From Thermoleophilia bacterium (GTDB taxonomy: Bacteria > Actinomycetota > Thermoleophilia > Gaiellales > SKUG01), in NCBI GenBank assembly GCA_025964455.1, contig JAOPYU010000132.1:1-23808 (forward strand): a DNA stretch of 23,808 nucleotides, written 5' to 3'. Below are positions 1 to 8,200 of the stretch, piece after piece. The translations under genes and the position numbers were made by a program. Below the pieces are notes generated by a model that made no database searches, had not been told where the DNA came from, and was given only the letters and a program-made list of their open reading frames with translations. Position 1 is the first letter of the stretch. The number at the start of each line of letters is the position of its first letter.

Positions 1-729
1 ACTCAGGATCATCGCGTCCCACGCGGCGTGCACGAGCATCAGCCCGAGGATGCTGCCCGAGCGCAGGTAGACGACCGCGAACGGCACACCGAACAAACCG
101 ATGATGGTCGCCACCACGATCCCCCAGTTCTCGCGCACGTGCCCGTCCGGCCCCGCGACGTGCACCGCGCCGAACAGCAGCGCCGAGATCAGCACCGCCA
201 GGTCCGGCGTCCGGCTCCCGCCGAGCGCGCCGATCACCAGTCCCCGGAACACGACCTCCTCGGTGATCCCGACCAGGACCGCGAGCAGCAGCGCCGGGCC
301 GAGCGTCGGAGATCCCAGCGCCCGCTGCAACGAGACGCCAGGATCGAGCCACAGCAGCGCGACGAGGACCACGATGAGCGGGGCGAGCAGCCGCATCGAG
401 CGGCTGAATCCGTCCCAGCGTAACCCGACGTCGCGCGCTCCTGACCCGATCGCGTAGACCAGCGCGCTCAGCAGCGTCGCGAATTCAATGGCTGAGATGA
501 GGTACAGCGATCCAGCCCCGTCGCCCGACAGCAGCGCGACCACCTCGTCCGAGGACATGCCCCGCATCGCGCCACCGATGCCCACGAGAAAGCCGATGAT
601 CACGCCGGCCCGCGTCTGGATGAGGAAGAACCCCGCCACGATGGCGACAGCCCACGCGATGCGCACCCACGGCTTCTCGTCGCCCAGGGGCGGCACGTGT
701 TCGACATGGTCGGAGGCAGCCGGCGTCAC
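1..729 (-). CDS. CPBP-family intramembrane protease, C-terminus cut by window edge
   Basis: This frame stays open to the left edge, so the gene is partial at its 3' end; 243 residues are visible. They show a hydrophilic N-terminus, then several hydrophobic segments and the three CPBP (CAAX protease/bacteriocin-processing, Abi) motifs. These are EEVVFRG at about residues 157-163, FGAVH at 186-190 and HAAWD at 234-238. In the family, the Glu pair and the two His form the active site of a membrane-embedded glutamic-type protease. Because the last motif is present, only a short tail should be missing. GTG at 729 is the only reasonable start after the in-frame stop at 751-753, but no clear Shine-Dalgarno precedes it. 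The substrate cannot be deduced: relatives act in prenyl-protein processing, bacteriocin immunity or sigma-factor control, and nothing nearby decides between these. Family assignment is firm; role unknown. Confidence 0.88.
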   Translation of the reverse strand, partial: MTPAASDHVEHVPPLGDEKPWVRIAWAVAIVAGFFLIQTRAGVIIGFLVGIGGAMRGMSSDEVVALLSGDGAGSLYLISAIEFATLLSALVYAIGSGARDVGLRWDGFSRSMRLLAPLIVVLVALLWLDPGVSLQRALGSPTLGPALLLAVLVGITEEVVFRGLVIGALGGSRTPDLAVLISALLFGAVHVAGPDGHVRENWGIVVATIIGLFGVPFAVVYLRSGSILGLMLVHAAWDAMILS

Positions 730-790
730 CGTTCGAGGGTACGCCAGGTCTCACGATTCGAACAGTCGTCGAGCCGACGGCACGTGTCGG

Positions 791-902
791 GAGGTGTTCG
801 TCATTCCGTGTGCGGGCGTCAAGAAATCGTGCGCGCGGCAGGAGGGTGTGGGGAGGTGTTCGCGATTTCGTGCGCGTGCGTCAAGAAATCGTGCGCGCGG
901 CG
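791..902. repeat. Two-copy direct repeat, 50-bp units with 62-bp period
   Basis: Unit 1 is 791-840 and unit 2 is 853-902, separated by 12 bp. I count 44 of 50 positions identical, with an identical stretch covering GTCAAGAAATCGTGCGCGC. In unit 2, CGATTTC (863-869) is the exact reverse complement of GAAATCG (885-891), giving a 7-bp stem with a 15-nt loop. In unit 1 the left arm has decayed. The layout resembles a small extragenic palindromic element present twice. No coding role is apparent. Confidence 0.75.
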
Positions 903-987
903 GTGAGGTGGCGATCGCGGCCCGGGGCTTCGGCGTGGCGGCGGGTCGGGGCCCAGCGCGCCGCGCCTCGAGTCCCGCGAGCGACCA

Positions 988-1002
988 TCCCCCGTATGGG
1001 GA
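988..1002. promoter_or_regulatory. Short inverted repeat upstream of histidine kinase gene
   Basis: TCCCC (988-992) and GGGGA (998-1002) flank a CGTAT loop, about 70 bp before the kinase start. It could be an operator for the kinase gene or a small hairpin in its leader. Its centre, CCGTATGG, recurs on the opposite strand in the inverted repeat at 15747-15760. The sequence shows the symmetry; a regulatory function is inference. Confidence 0.35.
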
Positions 1003-1060
1003 CTTGTCTGCGGATCCAGATCGTCGATGCTACGGATAACTGCCGAAGCCAATCGGCATT

Positions 1061-1066
1061 GAGGAG
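1061..1066 (+). promoter_or_regulatory. Shine-Dalgarno fixing a TTG start
   Basis: GAGGAG lies 6 nt before the TTG at 1073, which supports this unusual start codon for the histidine kinase gene. Confidence 0.7.
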
Positions 1067-1072
1067 CACACT

Positions 1073-2152
1073 TTGCCGAGCAGCGCGCCCGAATCGACCA
1101 CACCTGAGATCGGGACGGCTGGCGGACAGCTGCTGGCAGCGATCGTCGCGGGCTCCCACGACGCGATCTTCGCGAGCGACCTGAAGGGTCGCGTGATCAG
1201 TTGGAACCCCGCTGCGCAGACGCTGTTCGGATACGAAGCGTGCGAGGTGCTCGGCCACGACGTCGTCGAGTTCATTCCTTTCGACAAGGACTGCCTGCAG
1301 CAGGACGTGCTCGAGCGCGTGCGATCCGGACAGCACGTCGACCACTACCAGACGCTCCGCCTCGGCAAGGACGGCGGCCTGCGCGCGATCTCCCTGACCG
1401 CCTCGCCGCTGCACGACCAGCTCGGCATCATCACTGGGGCCTGCATGATCATCCGCGACATCAGCGAGCGGATCGAGCTCGAGGCGGAGAAAGAACGGGT
1501 CCGCGTCGCACTTGAGATGTCGCACCAGACGATCGTGCACGACCTCCGCGGCCCGGTCGGCATGGCGCGTTCGCTCATGCTGGAAGCGGTCGCCAAGATG
1601 GGTGATGCGGACAGCACGTGCCTCCGCTACCTGGACCTCGCCTCGAACTGCCTGGGACAGACCCAGCGGCTGCTCGACGACGTCGCCCTGCTGTTCCAGG
1701 TCTGCGATGAGAGCGAGCGCCAGCCGCTCGACATCCGGACCGTGGTCGAGAGGGTCGCCGCCGGGATCCCCGCAGCCCGGGTCACGTTCGGCGACCTCCC
1801 GGACCAACCGCTCGGGCATGAACCCGCGCTGGCCCAGATCGTCCGCAACATCCTGGAGAACGCGACGCGCTATGCCCCCGGCGAGGACGGTGTCGCCGAC
1901 GTCCGCATCTCGGGCTCGTCGAGGTTGACGGACTGGTGCCTGGACTTCGACGACCAGGGCCCGGGGATCGCCCCCGATGAGATGTCCAAGATCTTCGAGC
2001 CCTACTACCGCGGCGTCGCCGTCGGAGGACCGAGTGGCACCGGCCTCGGGCTCGCGATCGTGGAGGCCGGGACGCGTGCGCACGGCGGCACGGCCTCGGT
2101 CACCAATCGTGCAGGCGGCGGCCTGCGCGTGTCGACGACGTACGCGCTGTGA
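1073..2152 (+). CDS. Soluble PAS-domain sensor histidine kinase
   Basis: This 359-residue protein starts at a TTG preceded by GAGGAG. Residues about 20-130 form a PAS sensor domain (SHDAIFASDLKGRVISWNPA, then LFGYE). A helical dimerisation segment follows, carrying HDLRGP with the likely phospho-acceptor His156. The ATPase core has an N box (RNILENATRYAP, 257-268), a G1 box (DDQGPGIAP, 293-301), an F-box-like IFEPYYRG (307-314) and a G2 box (SGTGLGLAIVEA, 321-332). It has no signal peptide or membrane segment, so it should sense a cytoplasmic cue through the PAS domain; the ligand is unknown. It would autophosphorylate and pass phosphate to the adjacent response regulator, whose GTG overlaps this gene's stop. 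Kinase identity is certain; signal unknown. Confidence 0.95.
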   Translation: MPSSAPESTTPEIGTAGGQLLAAIVAGSHDAIFASDLKGRVISWNPAAQTLFGYEACEVLGHDVVEFIPFDKDCLQQDVLERVRSGQHVDHYQTLRLGKDGGLRAISLTASPLHDQLGIITGACMIIRDISERIELEAEKERVRVALEMSHQTIVHDLRGPVGMARSLMLEAVAKMGDADSTCLRYLDLASNCLGQTQRLLDDVALLFQVCDESERQPLDIRTVVERVAAGIPAARVTFGDLPDQPLGHEPALAQIVRNILENATRYAPGEDGVADVRISGSSRLTDWCLDFDDQGPGIAPDEMSKIFEPYYRGVAVGGPSGTGLGLAIVEAGTRAHGGTASVTNRAGGGLRVSTTYAL

Positions 2153-2667
2153 CGAAGGAACCCGACATCCAATCCCCAGCGCCGGTAGGCGAGCATGCGG
2201 GTCGCACCTGCGTGATCGCTGATGACATGCCGCTCATGCGCGAGGTGATGCGCCTGCGGGTCGAGGACTTCGGCATGCAGGTGATCGGCGAGGCGGAGAA
2301 CGGGCTCGACGCCGTGCGCATCGTGACGCAGCTCGCGCCCGACCTGCTCATCGTCGACCTCAACATGGAGGGCATGGACGGGCTCCAGGTCATCCGGCGC
2401 CTGGTCGAGATGGGCTCCGCAACTCGCACCCTGCTCTACACCGCGGACCCGCGCGCCCAGGTCGTCGAGCTCGCGCTGCGCGCTGGCGCAAACGGCTGCC
2501 TCAACAAGAGCGCCGGCCACGACGTGCTGCAGCAGTCCGTCGATACCATCCTCGCCGGGGGCACGTTCGTGGACCCGAACAACACCGTTCCGCTGCCGAT
2601 GCCGCTGCGCCTCGCGATCACGCCGGTCGACCTGACCCAGGCGGCACACCTCGCAGACCGACTCTGA
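2149..2667 (+). CDS. Receiver-domain response regulator without DNA-binding domain
   Basis: The GTG start overlaps the kinase stop by four bases (GTGA), so the two are co-transcribed and probably translationally coupled. The 172-residue protein is a receiver domain of NarL/CheY type. Acidic residues are at Asp25/Asp26, the phospho-acceptor is Asp70 (LLIVDLNMEGMDG), the switch residue is Thr98 (LLYTAD) and the conserved Lys is Lys120 (LNKSAG). The domain ends near residue 145. About 27 residues follow, too few for a helix-turn-helix, and I see no output domain. It probably acts by protein contact or as a phosphate relay or sink, although loss of a former HTH is possible. The stop lies 2 bp from the stop of the convergent ATP-grasp gene. 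Confidence 0.92.
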   Translation: MTKEPDIQSPAPVGEHAGRTCVIADDMPLMREVMRLRVEDFGMQVIGEAENGLDAVRIVTQLAPDLLIVDLNMEGMDGLQVIRRLVEMGSATRTLLYTADPRAQVVELALRAGANGCLNKSAGHDVLQQSVDTILAGGTFVDPNNTVPLPMPLRLAITPVDLTQAAHLADRL

Positions 2668-2669
2668 CG

Positions 2670-3665
2670 TCACTGCGCGTCGTCGAGCAGCGCGTCTGGC
2701 GGCATGAAGATCTCCTCGCGGTAGCGCACCATCGCGAGCTCCTCGAAGTCGACCGGCTCGGCCAGCTCCTCGCCGAGCAGCTCCCGCACCAGCATTGCCG
2801 GCATGTTGACGCCGCTGGCCACGGTCAGTGACATCCCGCCGGGACACCGAGGATTCACCTCGAGCAGGCGGTACTGCCCGTCAGCGTCCTGCTTGAACTG
2901 GATGTTGAGGATGCCATGTCCCCCGACGTGCTCGGCGACCTGGGCGGCCATCGCCTGCAGCTCGGCATCCCGGAAGGTCTGGCCGCACATGCTGATGCCC
3001 AGCTCCGTCCGCAGGCGCCGGCGCGGGACCGCAGCCAACACGCGCCCAGCGCCGTTCACGTACACGTCGACGGACACCTCCTCGCCGGGAAGCTCCTCCT
3101 GCACGACGTAGGAATCATCGAGTTCGTGCAGTTCGCTCGCGTCGGTGATGCGGCGAACGCCGTCAGCCCCGCTGCCAAGGCGTGGCTTGGCGATGACCGC
3201 GGCATGGAGCCCTTCGCCGGCGAGCTGCGCAGGGAGCCACGTACGCGGCAGGGGCACGCCCGAATCCCGTAGCCGCAACCAGAAGTCCCACTTGTCCAGG
3301 CACGCATCGAGCGTCTGGGGGTCGTGCATCGCGACGGTGACGTCCGCCATGTCAGCGCGCGACGCGTGCAGCGCTGCGACCTCGTCGTCGATGGCCGGCA
3401 CCACCACATCGATGCGCTCGCGCCGTGCCAATGAGGCGACCTGCTCGGCGAATCCAGGTTCGCCTGCGGCGCTCAGCACGAACCGCTCATCCACCATGTA
3501 CAGCCCTGGCAGGTACGGGCTCTGGCCCGCGGCGCACAGCTCCACATCGAGCCCCTGCAGCGCCTTGAGGATGCTGACACCGGGCGCGCTCCCAGCGCCG
3601 AGCACGAGCACACGCGGTGACCGCGTGGCCCCTGACACCTCACTGACGCGCTGATCGTCCTGCAC
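2670..3665 (-). CDS. ATP-grasp carboxylate-amine ligase family protein
   Basis: This 331-residue protein begins with a Rossmann-like N-domain (VLVLGAGSAPGVSILKALQG, residues 19-38). The ATP-grasp fold follows: Lys160 in VIAKPRLGSGADGV, the adenine-contacting VVQEELPGEEVSVDVYV (187-203), and the metal-binding NIQF (254-257) and LLEVNPRCPGG (267-277). The arrangement resembles the carbamoyl-phosphate synthase large-subunit and PylC-like group, which use ATP to join a carboxylate to an amine through an acyl-phosphate. The substrate cannot be read from the sequence, and there is no biosynthetic partner next door. GTG at 3665 is chosen because AGGAGG lies 5 nt upstream. It converges on the response regulator with a 2-bp gap. 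Confidence 0.85.
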   Translation of the reverse strand: MQDDQRVSEVSGATRSPRVLVLGAGSAPGVSILKALQGLDVELCAAGQSPYLPGLYMVDERFVLSAAGEPGFAEQVASLARRERIDVVVPAIDDEVAALHASRADMADVTVAMHDPQTLDACLDKWDFWLRLRDSGVPLPRTWLPAQLAGEGLHAAVIAKPRLGSGADGVRRITDASELHELDDSYVVQEELPGEEVSVDVYVNGAGRVLAAVPRRRLRTELGISMCGQTFRDAELQAMAAQVAEHVGGHGILNIQFKQDADGQYRLLEVNPRCPGGMSLTVASGVNMPAMLVRELLGEELAEPVDFEELAMVRYREEIFMPPDALLDDAQ

Positions 3666-3670
3666 CCGCC

Positions 3671-3676
3671 CCTCCT
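3671..3676 (-). promoter_or_regulatory. Strong Shine-Dalgarno for ATP-grasp gene
   Basis: On the minus strand this reads AGGAGG, 5 nt before the GTG at 3665. It decides that start. Confidence 0.7.
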
Positions 3677-3773
3677 GTCCAGCGCTGTGCCCGCGCCGCG
3701 GACCGATACACGGCGTTTATGCAGGACGTCGCGCGGAACACGCCCTGCGACGGAACGAGACGGGAGAGCGATC

Positions 3774-4022
3774 ATGGGCGGGTCAGGGCACGGGAACGGC
3801 GGCGGGGGCAGCGGCGGGAACGCCGCGAGCAGCGGCGGATCGCACGGCGAGGGCACGACGACCCCGGACGGTCGCCCCGCGGCCAATCACCCCGACGATC
3901 GCACGGGCTCGGACGCCGACCTTCGCGAGGACGTTCCGCTCGAGGACATCTACGGCGGGCGCGCCGACGTCGCGGGTTACGAGGATGACGTCGAGGGCGC
4001 TACCGAGGACGCCGCGGGCTGA
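3774..4022 (+). CDS. Small Gly-rich protein with acidic tail, unknown function
   Basis: I chose the ATG at 3774 because GGGAGAG lies just upstream; an in-frame ATG at 3687 would add 29 Arg-rich residues that look non-coding. The 82-residue product opens with a Gly/Ser-rich stretch (MGGSGHGNGGGGSGGN) and continues with hydrophilic, Asp/Glu-rich sequence (DADLREDVPLEDIYGG, then DDVEGATEDAAG). It has no signal peptide, membrane segment or cysteine, and is probably disordered. Its stop directly abuts the stop of the convergent gene at 4023. I do not recognise a family. Confidence 0.6.
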   Translation: MGGSGHGNGGGGSGGNAASSGGSHGEGTTTPDGRPAANHPDDRTGSDADLREDVPLEDIYGGRADVAGYEDDVEGATEDAAG

Positions 4023-4391
4023 TCAGATCTCGAAGCCGCGGCTCGAGCCTCCGCGCTCGCGATCACGCCGCTGCTCCCATCGTCGATCCGAGGCAGCTGA
4101 CATCGAATCCATCATCGCGTCAGCCATTCCCCCTGGTCCAGCTTTGGACTGGGCCACCACGCGGTCCCAGATCGCATCAGCCGATTCGGGGTCGGCCTGC
4201 GCGTCGCGCCCGCCAAGCGCGATCGGGAGCTCGTAGCCGCGCTGCGCCGCGTGCGCGTGGAGGCTCGCATCGAGCAGCTGCGTGAAGGACTGCGCGCCGT
4301 CCTCGGGACGGCCACGGCCACCCAACGAATCGCGGATGCGGCCCGACGCCCCCGAAAGGCCCGACAACACATCACCGATCGAGCCGTCCAT
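4023..4391 (-). CDS. Hypothetical 122-residue cytoplasmic protein
   Basis: The ATG at 4391 is favoured over an in-frame ATG at 4463 because GGAGGG precedes it at good spacing and the extra N-terminus would be Arg/Pro-rich. The product begins MDGSIGDVLSGLSGASGRIRD. It continues with a helical-looking region (SFTQLLDASLHAHAAQRGYE, then ESADAIWDRVVAQSKAGPGG) and ends in a charged Arg/Glu tail. There is no signal peptide, membrane segment or recognisable domain. It is the last gene of the minus-strand run below the giant secreted protein, about 100 bp after the CxxC protein. Function unknown. Confidence 0.6.
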   Translation of the reverse strand: MDGSIGDVLSGLSGASGRIRDSLGGRGRPEDGAQSFTQLLDASLHAHAAQRGYELPIALGGRDAQADPESADAIWDRVVAQSKAGPGGMADAMMDSMSAASDRRWEQRRDRERGGSSRGFEI

Positions 4392-4487
4392 GGTTCGCCC
4401 TCCGTCCACGGAGTCATCGGTGCGCGCGGGTCGCGGCAGCAGCCGTGCCGCGCACGTGGACATCCGTGCAGGCGCGGCGCTCAGCCC

Positions 4488-4691
4488 TCAGCCAGCGCCC
4501 GGCGCCATGCCCCCGGCCGCGTCTCGCGGCACGCGATAGAAGAAGCCCACCAGGATGGCGCTGCACCGCTCGCACGCGATGCTTGGCCCGTCGCCCATCG
4601 GCGGCACGACGTGCTGGTCATCGGCATCCCCCGACTCGGCTGCGCAGTCCGAGCACAGCAGCTGGTGGGGTTCTTCGGCCAGGTCGGTCAT
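4488..4691 (-). CDS. Small zinc-ribbon-like protein (CxxC...CxxC)
   Basis: This 67-residue protein has two Cys pairs, CSDC (13-16) and CERC (40-43), separated by 23 residues, as expected of a tetra-cysteine zinc ribbon. It starts at an ATG with a GGAG upstream. The C-terminal part (SAILVGFFYRVPRDAAGG) is short and mildly hydrophobic. Zinc binding is inferred from the cysteine spacing; the partner (nucleic acid or protein) is not evident. It lies between the NYN-domain gene and the 122-residue unknown on the same strand. Confidence 0.65.
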   Translation of the reverse strand: MTDLAEEPHQLLCSDCAAESGDADDQHVVPPMGDGPSIACERCSAILVGFFYRVPRDAAGGMAPGAG

Positions 4692-4782
4692 CGTCGTCTC
4701 CGCATCGCGTTGGTCAGCTCGGAGTGTGCTGTTCCCCGGCGGCCGGGAGAGTAGGCGGATCGCGCTGCTCCACGCTTCAACC

Positions 4783-5160
4783 TCACGCAGGCAGGACGGT
4801 GCGCAGGAAGGCGCCGGCGGCGATCACCTTCGCGCCGAGCGCCTCGACGCGCGCGATGAGCTCGGGATCGCCCGTCGCGACGATCACCGGCTCGGATTCT
4901 GCACGGAGCTCCTCGACCTCGCGCACGATCACGTCGTCCGCGTCCTCGCCCTGCGTGGCAACCACGACGGTGCGCTCGTCGTGCTCGAACATACCGGGAC
5001 CGTCGCCCTCGTACGTGCCGTCGAACACGACCGCAACGATCGGCGTCCGCGCGTGGCTGCCAGCCCAGCGGGCTGTCGCTTCCACGAGCTCGCGCTCGCC
5101 GGGCTCGGGCGATCCCGATCCGAGCACGTCACGACCGTCGATGATCACGTGGAGGAACAT
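4783..5160 (-). CDS. Short NYN (YacP-like) PIN-fold domain protein
   Basis: The 125-residue protein follows the NYN/YacP order. A first strand ends in the acidic IIDGRDVLG (Asp8). Then come VVFDG (Asp47), the central EDADDVIVREVEEL (Asp75/Asp76, matching the family's T-x-x-x-A-D-x-x-I) and VIVATGDPELIARVEALGA (Asp98), ending in AGAFLRTV. NYN domains are PIN-like metal-dependent RNases; YacP members act on rRNA or tRNA. It is shorter than the usual 160-170 residues, and the family DGYN signature here reads DGRD, so catalysis should not be assumed. The ATG at 5160 has AGGA 7 nt upstream. It sits 49 bp downstream of the giant secreted-protein gene on the same strand, so read-through transcription is possible. 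Confidence 0.75.
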   Translation of the reverse strand: MFLHVIIDGRDVLGSGSPEPGERELVEATARWAGSHARTPIVAVVFDGTYEGDGPGMFEHDERTVVVATQGEDADDVIVREVEELRAESEPVIVATGDPELIARVEALGAKVIAAGAFLRTVLPA

Positions 5161-5209
5161 CGCGCCATCCTACTCGCGGCAGCCACGGCCCACAGCGAAG
5201 GCGTCGCCG

Positions 5210-8200
5210 TCACGGGAGGGCGGTCACCGTGAACGACACGTTCGCGGAATAGGTTCCGGATGGCGTCGACGGCGATGGATTGGAGCGGAACGCGACATCC
5301 ACCTGCTCGGTCCCTCCGGTGAAGCCAGGCTGCGTGAAGAGTGTCGTCGGCGTCGTCCGCATCCCGGCGAACCGGAGGTTCGCGAAGTCAGTCGCGGTCG
5401 TGGCCGTTCCCCACCGCGCCGTGTCCTTGCCCCCGGTTGCCGCCACGACCGTGAGGCCCGCGTATCCGGCCACACCGGTCGCCCACGTGGTGGGTGTGGC
5501 ATCTGTCCCGGTCCAGTTCGGGATGCCGTGCACGCCCCCGGAATGCGTCATCCCCCGGGCGTCGGAATCCCCGGTCGCCTGCAGGGAGTACCCGGAGGCG
5601 CTGTCGGACGTGATCGAGATCGTGCGCTGGTTGGTCGCATCGACGCCGGGCACCATCACGCCGAACGCCGCTGTCGCCGCATCGAGGCCGACCGTGAGCG
5701 CGGGTGCACCGATGCGGAGCTGCCTGGTCGTCGACCACGGGCCGACCCCGCCCAGCGCGTCGGTGCCGCGCGCGCGCCACCAATAGGTGCCGGTCGCCAG
5801 CGACCCGGACGTCCAGCTGCCGTCGCTGCCAGTCACCACGTTGGACGCGCTGGATCCCGCGGCGATCGGATCACCGGGCGCGTTGCACGCGACGCTCGTG
5901 CACACCTCGAACGCGATCGTTCCGAGGTCACCCGTGTCGGGGTCGGCGAACGTCGCACGCAGGGTCGGCGTGTCGTCCGACGTGGCGGAGTCCGCCGCGG
6001 GCGAGACCAGGGGAGGTTGGGTCGGGAGGCGCTCGACGACGAACACGTTGGTCTTCGACCACGGTCCTACGAGCCCGCGCTGATCGGTCGATCGTGCACG
6101 CCAGTAGTACTTCACCGCACGGGTGAGCGTGACCGGCACCGTCCAGGCGGCGTTGCTCCCTGCGGCGACCCCGCCCGCCGAGCTGCCACCCGCGACCACG
6201 GAGCTGCAGTCCCAGGTGGAGCACAGCTCGAAGTCAAGCCGGCCCGTCTCGCCGGCCTGCGGGTCGAGGAAGGTGCCCGTCAGGGTCGGGGACGTCGACG
6301 TGATGAGGGTGTTGGGATCGGCGGCTCGGTCACCGGCGGCGCGAAGCTGCAGCCCGGTGGCCCCCGTCGTGGTGATGGTCGCGGACCGCGAGATGCCCTG
6401 GTGGTAGATCGCCAGGTACTGCCCGCCGCTCGCGGAGGCATGGTTGATCACAGGCCCCATACCCGTGCCTGTCATCGACTCCGCTTCGATGACCTCGCCG
6501 GAGCCGAGTAGCGTCAGCGAATCGAGGTGGACGTTGCGGTCGTAGACGCAGCAGGTCCAGTTCGCATCGTTGATGAAGGTGAGGGTGATGGTGTGCGTCC
6601 CGGCTGCGATGGCGAAGGAGTTCGAGAAGGTGCCCCAGTCGAGGCCCTCGTTGGGGATCTCGAACGTCCCTGCCGCCACGCCGTCGACGTCGACTGCGAC
6701 GCGGGGTGCCCCCACGGAGCCGGGCGACACCAGGGTCGGGGCGCCGGGAGCGTCGTAGCGTACGAGCAGCTGTGTGTTCCCCGTGGCACGTTCGGTCCCG
6801 AGCGCGTCGACGGCCTTGACGGTGATCCACCGATCGGTCCCAGGAGCGACGCTGCCGAGGGAGAAGCTGCCGCCGGTGGTCGCCCCATCGACGTTGACCT
6901 GCGGCCCTGCCACTCCGCTGACCGCCGACTCGAACACGCGGTAGTACGCGACCCCCGATCCGGCATCTGTCGCAGCGCTCCACTGCACGCTCGTGGCTGC
7001 CGCGGTCGAGCCGCTGGCGATGGCCGTGCTGGAGACCGCGCTCGGCGCCGTGCGATCGAGTCCGATCCCGTCGGTGGACACCGGCGAGACGTTGCCGGCG
7101 GCATCCCGGTAGCGCGCATAGACGACGTGCGCCCCATCGGCGTCGTCCAGCAGGAAAGGGGCCGACGCGGCAGCTGGCTGCCAGGTCGCACCAGCGAACG
7201 ACGGGTCCTCGGAGAGCTGGAACTCGCTCGCATCCGCACCGGTGAGCGTCGCGGTCACGGTGCGGTTCGACGTCCACGCCGCGCCCCCGTCCAGCAGCAG
7301 GCCGGTCGGCGCTGGGGCGGTCGTGTCGAAGACCACCGTCGTCTGGTTGTTGCCGCTCATCCGCGCGTTGCCTGCGAGGTCGACCGGCACGACCGTGTAG
7401 TAGTAGGTGCCATCGGCGAGGGGCAGGTCGGCGGTGGGTCCCCCGGCAACGGTCGCGACGACGCTGCCCAGGAGCCCGCTGGTGGTCGACCGGTACAGGC
7501 GATACGAGGAGACACCTGAAGGACCGTTGTCAGTGACCGGGCTCCACGCCAGGCTGAAGGAAGTCCGGCTCAGGCCCGGCCCGCTGAGCGTGGTCACCGC
7601 GTTCGGTGCCTGGCGGTCGACAACGACGTCATCCTGGGAATTGCCGGCCGTGGTGGCATTTCCTGCAGCGTCGACCGGCTGGACGGTGTAGTACCACGTC
7701 CCGTCGGCGAGCGATGCCGTGTCGGTCCAGCCGACGCTGGACACGGTCGCCACCCGTGTCCCGAGCGTCCCGGACGAGCTGGAGCGGAAGATCCGATAGG
7801 TGCCCGCGGCCATGCCTGCGCCGCCCGCATCCGCTGGTTGCGTCCAGCTGAGCACCGGGTTCGCGCTCGGGGAAGCGATGGCCAGGTCGGTCACCGGGCT
7901 CGGCGGCGTGTCGTCGATCACGAACGACGGACTGTCATTCGTGGTCATGACCGTGCCGAACTCGTTCTTGGCCGCGATCCGGATGCGGTAGGAGCTGCCC
8001 TCGGCAGACGGCGTCGTCCACAGGAAGTGGCCGTTGTTGGGCAGGTCCGTCGCCACCGTGAAGGGGAAGGTCGCGCCACCATCGGCCGAGTAGCTGATGT
8101 CCACGGAGTCGAGCCCGCTGCCGATCGTCTGCCAGGTCAGTTCGCGACTGGAGGACGAGCTCCACGCCGTCGATCCGGTCGGCTGGGTGACGGTCACCGT

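Larger units (their letters stand above)
730..1072. other. Intergenic region between divergent CPBP and histidine kinase genes
   Basis: This 343-base stretch lies between two divergent genes. No frame in it has convincing coding character. It holds a 62-bp-period direct repeat (791-902), a small inverted repeat (988-1002) and the Shine-Dalgarno of the histidine kinase gene. Promoters for both flanking genes must lie here or just inside the repeats. I could not identify a convincing -35/-10 pair. Confidence 0.7.

Noticed and set aside
881..2083. Minus-strand open frame of 400 codons opposite the histidine kinase
   Set aside because: The plus strand has every kinase motif, and the antisense frame has no recognisable domain.
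4445..6511. Plus-strand open frame of 688 codons
   Set aside because: It is Arg/Pro/Gly-rich and lies antisense to four better-supported minus-strand genes. Long chance frames are common at this GC content.
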